Positions 1-5,519 of a DNA stretch of 5,519 bases are shown here, one piece after another. Below the pieces are notes generated by a model. That model did not search any database and had not been told where the DNA came from. It saw nothing but the letters and a program-made list of their open reading frames with translations. This stretch comes from JAZRUY01 sp045598845 (lineage in GTDB: Bacteria; Verrucomicrobiota; Lentisphaeria; Victivallales; Victivallaceae). Position 1 is the stretch's first letter. Every line of letters begins with the position of its first letter. The DNA is taken from contig JAZRUY010000028.1 in NCBI GenBank assembly GCA_045598845.1, positions 1 to 5,519 of the forward strand. Direction: 5' to 3'. The position numbers and the translations under genes were made by a program.

Positions 1-1423
1 CATCAAATTCATCCGCGAAAACGACATTCATCACGTCAATTTTCAATACCCGGCCGGCGACGGCCGTTTGAAGACGCTGAATTTCGTAATCAACAGCGAG
101 GCCTATCTGGAGGAAATACTTTCCTGCGGCGAGCGGGTGGACGGTTCCAGTCTGTTCCCTTTCATAGAGGCCAGCAGCAGCGACCTCTATGTGATTCCGC
201 GGTTCAGCACAGCCTATGTGGATCCGTTCTCTGAATTGCCGACTCTCAATATGCTCTGCTCCTATTTCGACAAGGACGGCAATCCGCTGGAAAGTGCGCC
301 GGAATACACCCTGCGCAAAGCCTGTCAGGCATTCAAAAACGCCACCGGCATGGAATTTCAGGCGATGGGCGAACTGGAATATTACGTCATCGCCGATGAC
401 GATGAAACGTTTCCGGCAGCCGACCAGAAGGGTTATCACGAATCGGCGCCATACGCCAAATTCGGGGAATTCCGCCAGCTATGCATGAATTATATCGCCC
501 AGGCCGGAGGCCAGATCAAATACGGTCATTCCGAAGTGGGGAATTTCACTCTGGACGGCAAAATCTACGAGCAGAACGAAATAGAGTTTCTGCCCGTACC
601 GGCAGAACAGGCGGCGGAACAACTGCTGCTGGCGAAATGGATCATCCGCAATCTGGCCTGGCGCGAGGGACTGGATATCACTTTCGCTCCCAAGATCACC
701 GCCGGCAAAGCCGGATCCGGCATGCACATCCATTTCCGGCTGATGAAGGACGGCGAGAACCGGATGCTGTGCGACGGCGCGCTGTCCGATGACGCTAAAC
801 GCGCCATCGCCGGCATGATGATGCTGGCGCCTTCCATCACCGCGTTCGGCAACACCAATCCCACCTCCTATTTCCGGCTGGTGCCGCATCAGGAGGCGCC
901 GACCAACGTCTGCTGGGGCGACCGCAACCGTTCGGTGCTGGTGCGCGTACCGCTGGGCTGGACCTCCCAAAAAGACCTTTGTTCGCAGGCCAATCCGCTG
1001 GAACCGTCTGCCGGAAGTTTCGACACCAGACAGAAACAGACTGTGGAAATGCGCTCCCCGGACGGTTCCGCCAATATCCATCTGCTGCTGGCCGGACTGG
1101 CCGTAGCGGCGCGCACCGGTTTTGAAACCGCCGATGCACAGGACATTGCCGCCCGCACATATGTAAACGTCAATATCCACAAGGACGAGAATAAAGCGCT
1201 GCTCAATACGCTGGATACCCTGCCGGACAGTTGCGCCGCATCCGCGGACTGCCTGGAAAAACAGCGCGCTTATTACGAAAAGGGCGGCGTCTTCAGCGCC
1301 AACATGATCAACGGCATCATCGACGGTCTGCGCAAATTCAATGACCGCACGCTGCGCGCCGATATCGGGGACAACCGCGAACAGGTGCTTGAGCTGGTAA
1401 AAACCTTCTTCCACTGCGGTTAA
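1..1423 (+). CDS. glnA: Glutamine synthetase, type I-like, 5'-partial
   Basis: Glutamine synthetase joins ammonia to glutamate using ATP; it is a cytoplasmic enzyme, and type I forms are dodecamers. The reading frame is open from base 2 with no stop, and the first visible residues (IKFIRENDIHHVNF) already match the family's N-terminal region, so the gene runs off the left edge. The TTG at 68 is an internal Leu codon, not a start. Counting the Ile at base 2 as residue 1, 473 residues are visible. They include the subunit-interface loop DGSS (47-50), GELEYY (123-128, ExE metal ligands), HSEVG (176-180), EQNEIEF (190-196), GSGMHIH (238-244), RLVPHQEAP (292-300), NRSVLVRVP (309-317) and EMRSPDGSAN (349-358). 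All catalytic landmarks appear intact. Two differences from the E. coli enzyme stand out: about seven extra residues between HSEV and QNE, and no NLYDLP adenylylation motif near the C-terminus. The subfamily resembles Bacteroidota type I enzymes from memory. It ends at TAA 17 bases before a strong terminator. Confidence 0.95.
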   Translation, partial: IKFIRENDIHHVNFQYPAGDGRLKTLNFVINSEAYLEEILSCGERVDGSSLFPFIEASSSDLYVIPRFSTAYVDPFSELPTLNMLCSYFDKDGNPLESAPEYTLRKACQAFKNATGMEFQAMGELEYYVIADDDETFPAADQKGYHESAPYAKFGEFRQLCMNYIAQAGGQIKYGHSEVGNFTLDGKIYEQNEIEFLPVPAEQAAEQLLLAKWIIRNLAWREGLDITFAPKITAGKAGSGMHIHFRLMKDGENRMLCDGALSDDAKRAIAGMMMLAPSITAFGNTNPTSYFRLVPHQEAPTNVCWGDRNRSVLVRVPLGWTSQKDLCSQANPLEPSAGSFDTRQKQTVEMRSPDGSANIHLLLAGLAVAARTGFETADAQDIAARTYVNVNIHKDENKALLNTLDTLPDSCAASADCLEKQRAYYEKGGVFSANMINGIIDGLRKFNDRTLRADIGDNREQVLELVKTFFHCG

Positions 1424-1439
1424 AAAAGAAAAAACGGAT

Positions 1440-1470
1440 AAAAAAAGGCGGTTAGAAACCGCCTTTTTTT
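1440..1470. terminator. Bidirectional intrinsic terminator between glnA and the pseudopilin gene
   Basis: A perfect inverted repeat pairs bases 1440-1453 (seven A then GGCGGTT) with 1457-1470 (AACCGCC then seven T) around a 3-base AGA loop. The GC-rich 7-bp core is flanked by an A-tract and a T-tract, so the structure reads as a rho-independent terminator on either strand. It lies 17 bases after the glutamine synthetase stop and 14 bases after the pseudopilin stop, where one terminator would serve both convergent genes. Confidence 0.93.
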
Positions 1471-1483
1471 ATTGCCGGAAAAA

Positions 1484-2209
1484 TCAATGATGCGGGCGCG
1501 AAGCGTCAACCGCGCCGGAATTGAATATACAATTGCGCAGACGCTCGTTATCCTCGTACGGATATACCTCCCGGCAGGGGAAGCCGACCCGTTCCTTCGA
1601 TGCGGCATGGCCGTCCAGAAACAATACCGAAGCGGCACCGCGGTGCCGGAAAAAAACCGCCCGGTTGTAAGAGTATGATGCGGAGCCGGTCTGATGAACC
1701 CGGTACGGATTGTCAGCCCCGCAGAAATAGCAGAGGTGGCCGTAATTCTCCACCAGCATAGCGGTCTGATCAGGATATTTATATTCGCTGATGCGGATAC
1801 CGCCGCATCCGTCAGTGGCGATCAGATAATTCAATCCGTAATCCGTTACCGCGTCATTCCCGGCAGACGTCTCCGGACAACGGAAAGCGCGGCCGGCATA
1901 CACGGATGCCTCAACCGTGCCGCCGTATAGATACAAGGCTTCATCAAGCCAGTTTTCAGCGGTGACTTTCTTACCGAATATATTGATTTTTCCGGCACCG
2001 ATATTGTTAAGACAAGGCAGATAATCATCGTAATCAGCACTGTACAGCAAATAAACATCGGAAAGCCGGCGGATGCCGGAAAGACAGCTTATGCCGGCCG
2101 CTTTTTCCCGGGCGGCTGACAGTATCGGCACCAGCAAAGATACCAGCACGGCGATAACCGCGGTGACCGTCAGTAATTCCACCAGTGTAAAACGGAATCC
2201 GCGCCTCAT
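1484..2209 (-). CDS. Type IV pseudopilin-like protein with H-X9-DG C-terminal motif
   Basis: This 241-residue protein has a short basic leader (MRRGFR), then FTLVELL and a hydrophobic helix at about residues 9-30, the class III signal recognised by prepilin peptidase. Mature protein would be anchored in the inner membrane by that helix, with the rest in the periplasm or exported in a pseudopilus. After the helix come SCLSGIRRLSDVYLLYSADYDDYLP (41-65), a CPETSAGND segment (111-119), GLNYL (125-129) and FRHRGAASVLFLDGH (187-201). The last holds H189 and D199-G200, an exact H-X9-DG. These are hallmarks of the pseudopilin-like family expanded in Lentisphaerota and Planctomycetota. The start at 2209 was chosen over an in-frame ATG at 2302 because it puts the hydrophobic segment at the N-terminus and has AAGGGAAG 11 bases upstream. 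Residue -1 to the FTLVE segment appears to be Arg, not Gly. Base composition is more AT-rich than the neighbours. The specific role is unknown; it may be a minor pseudopilin or a secreted surface protein. Confidence 0.88.
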   Translation of the reverse strand: MRRGFRFTLVELLTVTAVIAVLVSLLVPILSAAREKAAGISCLSGIRRLSDVYLLYSADYDDYLPCLNNIGAGKINIFGKKVTAENWLDEALYLYGGTVEASVYAGRAFRCPETSAGNDAVTDYGLNYLIATDGCGGIRISEYKYPDQTAMLVENYGHLCYFCGADNPYRVHQTGSASYSYNRAVFFRHRGAASVLFLDGHAASKERVGFPCREVYPYEDNERLRNCIFNSGAVDASRPHH

Positions 2210-2220
2210 AATCCGTAATT

Positions 2221-2228
2221 CTTCCCTT
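2221..2228 (-). promoter_or_regulatory. Ribosome binding site supporting the pseudopilin start at 2209
   Basis: On the minus strand this reads AAGGGAAG, a purine-rich imperfect Shine-Dalgarno sequence, with 11 bases before the ATG whose first base is 2209. The spacing is slightly long. It still favours this ATG over the upstream in-frame ATG at 2302, which would add 31 residues ahead of the pilin-type leader. Confidence 0.5.
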
Positions 2229-2235
2229 GCTGATA

Positions 2236-2264
2236 TTGAAAACAAAACCGGCATAAGATACATT
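2236..2264 (+). promoter_or_regulatory. Candidate sigma-70-type promoter for the GH130 gene
   Basis: TTGAAA (2236-2241, five of six matches to TTGACA) and TACATT (2259-2264, four of six to TATAAT) are separated by 17 bases in the AT-rich gap ahead of the GH130 gene. Transcription would begin near 2271, giving a leader of about 55 bases. The match is moderate, and the promoter consensus of this organism's group is not known to me. Confidence 0.35.
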
Positions 2265-2283
2265 ATTGCGGGATTTTCAGCAA
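2255..2283 (-). promoter_or_regulatory. Candidate sigma-70-type promoter for the pseudopilin gene
   Basis: On the minus strand, TTGCTG (2283-2278) and TATCTT (2260-2255) are 17 bases apart, each matching four of six consensus positions. Transcription would begin near 2248, about 39 bases before the ATG. The -10 element overlaps the plus-strand -10 candidate by two bases. If both are real, polymerase could not occupy both at once. Confidence 0.28.
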
Positions 2284-2313
2284 ATCGCGCCAAAAATGTC
2301 ATTCAGCATAAAC

Positions 2314-2319
2314 AAGGAG
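2314..2319 (+). promoter_or_regulatory. Ribosome binding site that fixes the GH130 start
   Basis: AAGGAG lies six bases ahead of the ATG at 2326, an ideal Shine-Dalgarno match and spacing. It decides the start against in-frame alternatives at 2266 (TTG) and 2296 (ATG), neither of which has a comparable site and which would add residues unlike the family's N-terminus. Confidence 0.85.
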
Positions 2320-2325
2320 CCGAAT

Positions 2326-3282
2326 ATGATACGCAAATGTCTTTTTACCAAGTATGCCGGCAATCCGGTGCTTTCCGCGCAGGATTTTCCGGCCGAGATC
2401 ATGTACACCCACAATCCGGGCGCGATTAAATTCAACGGGGAATATCTGCTGCTGGTGGATGCCGCCACCGGAGCCACCCCGATCGTGCTGTGGATCGCCC
2501 GCAGCAAGGACGGTATTCATTTTACCCCGGATCCGGAACCGGTGGACTGGCCGCCGGCATCCTACCGGGAGGACTGCATCTACGATCCGCGGATAACTTA
2601 TATCAACGGCGAATACGTTATCATGTACGGCAGCCTGAGCAATGAACTGGGGGTAAGAGTCGGGGTGGTGAAAACCCGCGATTTCGTGCATTTCGAGCGC
2701 ATCGATCAGCAACTCGGTGCAGGGCAGTGCCGCAACGCCGCGCTGTTCCCGGAGAAAATCAACGGGAAGTATGTCCGTTTCGACCGGCCGATGACCGGAG
2801 AACTGGATCCGGCCGATATGTGCATAAGCTATTCCGATGACCTGCGCTCCTGGGGCGACAGCAAAGTGCTGATGTCACCGCGGCAGGGCTGCTGGGATTC
2901 CCACAAACTCGGCGCCGGAGCAGTACCGATCCGCACCAGGCAGGGATGGCTGGAGATTTATCACGGAGTGGACAACAGCAGCTGCAACAACTCCATCTAC
3001 CGTCTCGGCACGGTGATGCTGGATCTGAATGACCCGTCCAAAATTATCTCGCGGGCGGAACTTCCGGTGCTCTGGCCGGAGAATCTCTACGAACTGGTCG
3101 GACGCACTCCCAATGTGGTATTCACCGCCAACGCTCTGGTCGAGCCGGACAACAAGGTACGGCTGTACTACGGAGCCGCCGATACCTGCGTGGGCATGGC
3201 GGAGGCGGATCTGGATGAAGTCATCGCTTTCACCATGGACGGCAAAAACCATTACCGCGACAAGTTCTTCAAACTGGTCTGA
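2326..3282 (+). CDS. Glycoside hydrolase family 130 phosphorylase/hydrolase (beta-mannoside type)
   Basis: This 318-residue protein matches the five-bladed beta-propeller family GH130. Most characterised members break beta-mannosidic bonds with phosphate, releasing alpha-mannose 1-phosphate; some are hydrolases. Motifs in order are GNPVL (12-16), HNPGAIKFNGEYLLL (29-43), YDPRITYINGEY (86-97), RNAALFPEKINGKYVRFDRP (136-155), DLRSWGD (172-178), WDSHKLGAGAVPIRTRQGWL (190-209), IYHGVD (211-216) and YYGAADTCVGMAEADL (281-296). D87 in the YDPR motif is the likely catalytic acid by family analogy. The Arg/His-rich motifs at 136-155 and 211-216 favour phosphate binding and hence phosphorolysis. There is no signal peptide or membrane segment, so it should be cytoplasmic and act on imported short oligosaccharides. 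No transporter, epimerase or other sugar gene lies next to it. It is transcribed away from the pseudopilin gene and converges on priA. I cannot set the subfamily or substrate; the general family call is firm. Confidence 0.92.
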   Translation: MIRKCLFTKYAGNPVLSAQDFPAEIMYTHNPGAIKFNGEYLLLVDAATGATPIVLWIARSKDGIHFTPDPEPVDWPPASYREDCIYDPRITYINGEYVIMYGSLSNELGVRVGVVKTRDFVHFERIDQQLGAGQCRNAALFPEKINGKYVRFDRPMTGELDPADMCISYSDDLRSWGDSKVLMSPRQGCWDSHKLGAGAVPIRTRQGWLEIYHGVDNSSCNNSIYRLGTVMLDLNDPSKIISRAELPVLWPENLYELVGRTPNVVFTANALVEPDNKVRLYYGAADTCVGMAEADLDEVIAFTMDGKNHYRDKFFKLV

Positions 3283-3297
3283 ATTAAGCTTATTCAG
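3279..3297. other. Short imperfect palindrome over the GH130 stop codon
   Basis: CTGAAT (3279-3284) pairs with ATTCAG (3292-3297) as a 6-bp stem around a 7-base loop that holds AAGCTT. It includes the TGA stop at 3280-3282 and sits just before the main terminator. It lacks a T-tract of its own, so it may stabilise the mRNA end or be incidental. Confidence 0.3.
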
Positions 3298-3300
3298 TGC

Positions 3301-3334
3301 AAAAAAACGGCCGCATTAACGCGGTCGTTTTTTT
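3301..3334. terminator. Bidirectional intrinsic terminator between the GH130 gene and priA
   Basis: Bases 3301-3314 (seven A then CGGCCGC) pair with 3321-3334 (GCGGTCG then seven T) around an ATTAAC loop, with a single G-T wobble at 3310/3325. The A-tract and T-tract flanks let it work on both strands. It begins 18 bases after the GH130 stop and only four bases after the priA stop, so it serves both convergent genes. Its architecture closely matches the terminator at 1440-1470. Confidence 0.93.
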
Positions 3335-3338
3335 CGGG

Positions 3339-5519
3339 TCAGCGCAGAAACTGCGGGTCGGCATCGGCGTAAACATCCACTCCGTCCGGGCGGGGGCAGT
3401 GAAAGATGATAATCCGCAGCGCCTCTCTTACATTGCGCAGCCGTCTGCCGCGTATGAGCAGGACATAACGGTATTTACGCTTGATAAGCGGTATATCCGC
3501 CGGTTCAGGGTCTTCCATACAATCCCCGTCCATAATGTACGGGCGCAATTTTTCCGCGGTTCGGGCAGCGAAATCCGCAACCGTTTCGCGGTTATCTCCG
3601 CTGAAACGCACCGCGATAATCCGGGTGAACGGCGGATACCCCAGCATCTCGCGGAATTCCAAATCGAATTTGGTAAAGCCTTTGAAATCAAGCTGAGAGG
3701 CATAGGTGATCACATCGTTATACGGATTGCAGGTCTGGATGATAACTTCGCCGCGCACTTCACCGCGCCCGGCCCGCCCCGCAACCTGGGCGATAAGCTG
3801 GAAACTGCGCTCCGCATCGCGGAAATCGGACGATAGCAGTCCGATATCGGCATTGAGCACGCCCACCAGAGTAACGTTGGGAAAATGCAATCCCTTGGCA
3901 ATCATCTGGGTACCGATCAGAATATCGGTGTCGCCGCGCCGGAAACGGTCCAGCACCCGGTCGTAATCGCCGGCGCTGCGCATGATATCGGAATCCATTC
4001 TGGCCACCCGCGCCGGATAAAAAGCGGCTTTGGCCGCCGCCTCGATGCGCTCGGTGCCGGCGCCGCTGCGCCGGATATCCGCGGCACCGCACAGCGGACA
4101 GTTTTCCGGCGCCCTTACCACCTTGCCGCACAGCGGACAGGAGAGCGTGCGGTTCTGCTTCGAATAGATATAACTTTTCTCACAGTCAGGACACAGCGCC
4201 ACATAGCCGCAGCCGCATACCAGTTTGCGCGCATATCCGCGCAAATTGAGAAACAGAATCACCTGTTCCCCTCTGCTCACCCGGTCGGACACCGCGCCGC
4301 ACAGCATCCTGGAAAACAGCGACCGGGCGCCGTTTTCTCCCGCCGGCTCGATACGCATATCCACTATGTTCACATACGGGGGCGGTTTCTGTTCCACCTG
4401 ATGCGGCATTTCCGCCAGGCGGTATTTCCCGACGGAGGCATTGTACAGGCTCTCCGCGGACGGAGTACCGGAGCCGAGGATCACCGCCGCCCGCTCCAGC
4501 CGGCCGCGCATCACCGCCACATCCCGGGCATGATAACGGGGCGCTTCCGACTGCTTGTAACTCCCGTCGTGTTCTTCGTCCACCACGATTAATTTAAGAT
4601 TGCGGAACGGTGCGAACAGCGCGCTCCTCGCCCCCACCGCGATCCTGACCTCGCCGCGGTCGATCCGGGTCCATTCATCAAACCGTTCTCCGGCGCTCAG
4701 CCGGCTGTGCATGATACTCAGGCAATCGCCGAACCTGGCCCGGAAACGGCGCACTGTCTGCGGGGTCAGTGAAATTTCCGGAACCAGCACGATGGCATCG
4801 CCTCCGGCATCCAGCGCCGCCTGAATCGCCTGCAAATAAACTTCGGTCTTGCCGGAATTGGTCACCCCGTGCAGCAGCAGCGTGTGCGGTCCGGACTCCG
4901 GATTATTCAGCATCTCCCGTATCGTATCCAGCGCCGCGGCCTGCTCGGGAGAGGGAGGCAACGGTTTGGTCGGCACCATCTTTTCCATGCCGGAAAAAGG
5001 GCTGCGGTACTGTTGTTCCGTACCGGTGACCACCAATCCGTTTTTAATCAGAGTACGCAATGCGCTGTCGGAAAAACCGCCGCCCACAATCCCGCGCAGC
5101 CGTTCCAGCGGCAGTTCGTCTTCGGTTATCAGTGCGGAAAGCACCCCGCTCTGCCGCTGTTTCCTCTCCTGCCCCTGCCATTCGCTCACCAGATCGATCG
5201 CCTGATTGCGGTCCGACAACCGGTAAATTTTGCGCAGTTTCTCACCGGTCTTTCCCGAACGCACCGCGGCCGGCAGCAGGGAACGCAACGCCTGTTCGCC
5301 GCTGCAGCAATAGTATTCCGCCATCCAGCGCCCCAGTTTCACCAGCGACGGCGGTATATCGCCGCGTTTGCCGTCCCTGCCATGCAACCGTTTCAGTGTT
5401 CCGGAGAATTCCGGGGTTTCGGATATCTCCACCACATACCCGGGGCGCGAAGAGCCGCCGAACGGGACCAGCACCGCGCTGCCGGGAGCGATTTCCTTTT
5501 CCAGCTCCGGAGGAATAAG
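3339..5519 (-). CDS. priA: Primosomal protein N' (replication restart helicase PriA), 5'-partial
   Basis: PriA is a 3'-to-5' DNA helicase that recognises stalled forks and loads the replicative helicase. The frame stays open to base 5519, and residues before the GTG at 5474 read LIPPELEKEIAPGSA, the family's N-terminal DNA-binding domain. So the GTG is an internal Val codon and the gene crosses the right edge, probably lacking only 15-25 residues. Counting that Val as residue 1: LVPFG (2-6), Walker A GVTNSGKT (203-210), VPEISLTPQ (231-239), DEEHDGSYKQ (299-308, canonical DEEH), GSGTPSAES (334-342), eight zinc-binding Cys (420, 422, 428, 431, 446, 449, 459, 462), GTERIE (473-478), GTQMIAKG (521-528) and QVAGRAGR (563-570). 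The C-terminal domain ends ADADPQFL. All helicase motifs appear intact. The first zinc pair is C-X1-C, whereas the usual pattern is C-X2-C, and GTQMIAKG is followed by LHF where many PriA have a His first. Visible length is 726 residues, normal for the family. Confidence 0.97.
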   Translation of the reverse strand, partial: LIPPELEKEIAPGSAVLVPFGGSSRPGYVVEISETPEFSGTLKRLHGRDGKRGDIPPSLVKLGRWMAEYYCCSGEQALRSLLPAAVRSGKTGEKLRKIYRLSDRNQAIDLVSEWQGQERKQRQSGVLSALITEDELPLERLRGIVGGGFSDSALRTLIKNGLVVTGTEQQYRSPFSGMEKMVPTKPLPPSPEQAAALDTIREMLNNPESGPHTLLLHGVTNSGKTEVYLQAIQAALDAGGDAIVLVPEISLTPQTVRRFRARFGDCLSIMHSRLSAGERFDEWTRIDRGEVRIAVGARSALFAPFRNLKLIVVDEEHDGSYKQSEAPRYHARDVAVMRGRLERAAVILGSGTPSAESLYNASVGKYRLAEMPHQVEQKPPPYVNIVDMRIEPAGENGARSLFSRMLCGAVSDRVSRGEQVILFLNLRGYARKLVCGCGYVALCPDCEKSYIYSKQNRTLSCPLCGKVVRAPENCPLCGAADIRRSGAGTERIEAAAKAAFYPARVARMDSDIMRSAGDYDRVLDRFRRGDTDILIGTQMIAKGLHFPNVTLVGVLNADIGLLSSDFRDAERSFQLIAQVAGRAGRGEVRGEVIIQTCNPYNDVITYASQLDFKGFTKFDLEFREMLGYPPFTRIIAVRFSGDNRETVADFAARTAEKLRPYIMDGDCMEDPEPADIPLIKRKYRYVLLIRGRRLRNVREALRIIIFHCPRPDGVDVYADADPQFLR

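Larger units (their letters stand above)
2227..2308. repeat. Three-copy TCAGCA/TGCTGA motif in the divergent promoter region
   Basis: TTGCTGA at 2227-2233 and TCAGCAA at 2277-2283 form a perfect 7-bp inverted repeat whose arm centres are 50 bases apart. A third copy, TTCAGCA, is at 2302-2308, 26 bases from the TTCAGCA at 2276-2282. The first two arms bracket both candidate promoters, so they could be operator half-sites for a shared regulator. Chance occurrence is possible because each unit is only 6-7 bases. Confidence 0.25.

Noticed and set aside
68..70. TTG as the start codon of glutamine synthetase
   Set aside because: The frame is open to base 2, and the 22 residues upstream match the family's N-terminal region, so this Leu is internal and the gene is cut by the window edge.
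479..1414. Long open frame of 311 codons opposite glutamine synthetase
   Set aside because: It is a shadow of a GC-rich coding gene whose third-position bias keeps the opposite frame open; the translation has no recognisable family features.
1420..1638. Short minus-strand frame ending in FLTAFFYPFFLF
   Set aside because: It overlaps the pseudopilin 3' end in another frame and reads through the terminator; the hydrophobic tail is just the translated T-tract.
2207..2302. N-terminal extension of the pseudopilin to an ATG at 2302
   Set aside because: It would place 31 unrelated residues ahead of the prepilin-type leader, cover the whole candidate promoter region, and lacks a better ribosome binding site than the ATG at 2209.
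2266..2325. Longer GH130 start at TTG 2266 or ATG 2296
   Set aside because: Neither has a Shine-Dalgarno sequence, while AAGGAG sits six bases before ATG 2326, where the family homology also begins.
3297..3836. Open frame of 179 codons on the plus strand after the GH130 terminator
   Set aside because: It starts inside the terminator hairpin and runs antisense to the PriA C-terminal domain, with no ribosome binding site.
3885..4592. Open frame of 235 codons opposite priA
   Set aside because: It lies entirely within the conserved helicase and zinc-binding region of priA; the translation is Arg/His-rich and low in recognisable motifs, typical of an antisense shadow.
5472..5474. GTG as the start codon of PriA
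   Set aside because: Fifteen further in-frame codons upstream read as typical PriA N-terminal sequence up to the window edge, so the GTG is an internal Val.
1..5519. Mobile element, CRISPR array, tRNA or rRNA, toxin-antitoxin pair
   Set aside because: I looked on both strands and saw no transposase motifs, regularly spaced direct repeats, tRNA cloverleaf-like sequence or rRNA core sequence; nearly all bases are assigned to four large genes and two terminators.

Overview
The window looks like chromosomal DNA from a Gram-negative, gut-type anaerobe. The best guess is a member of Lentisphaerota (Victivallis-like), or failing that another PVC-group bacterium. This rests on a pseudopilin-like protein with an FTLVELL methylation segment and a C-terminal H-X9-DG motif, a protein type greatly expanded in that phylum. 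The glutamine synthetase, by contrast, most resembles the type I enzyme I know from Bacteroidota. The taxonomic call is an inference from family knowledge, not from a marker gene.

Layout, left to right: (1) 1-1423, plus strand, a type I glutamine synthetase missing its N-terminus at the left edge. (2) 1440-1470, a strong bidirectional terminator. (3) 1484-2209, minus strand, a type IV pseudopilin-like H-X9-DG protein. (4) 2210-2325, a divergent intergenic region with candidate overlapping promoters, two Shine-Dalgarno sites and a thrice-repeated TCAGCA/TGCTGA motif. (5) 2326-3282, plus strand, a family GH130 glycoside phosphorylase. (6) 3301-3334, a second bidirectional terminator. (7) 3339-5519, minus strand, primosomal helicase PriA, complete at its C-terminus and cut by the right edge near its N-terminus.

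The four genes alternate in strand (+,-,+,-), so no two form an operon in this window. Each convergent pair shares one symmetric A-tract/hairpin/T-tract terminator, and the only divergent pair (pseudopilin and GH130) shares a 116-base control region. Glutamine synthetase (nitrogen assimilation) and PriA (replication restart) are housekeeping genes. The pseudopilin and GH130 genes between them are the accessory part and may be co-regulated in carbohydrate use, but that link is only inferred from position.

I found no RNA gene, mobile element, CRISPR array or integration site. There is no convincing undescribed system. The points worth checking are the shared pseudopilin/GH130 control region, the non-glycine residue at the pseudopilin's likely cleavage site, the altered zinc-knuckle spacing in PriA, and the insertion and missing adenylylation motif in the glutamine synthetase.
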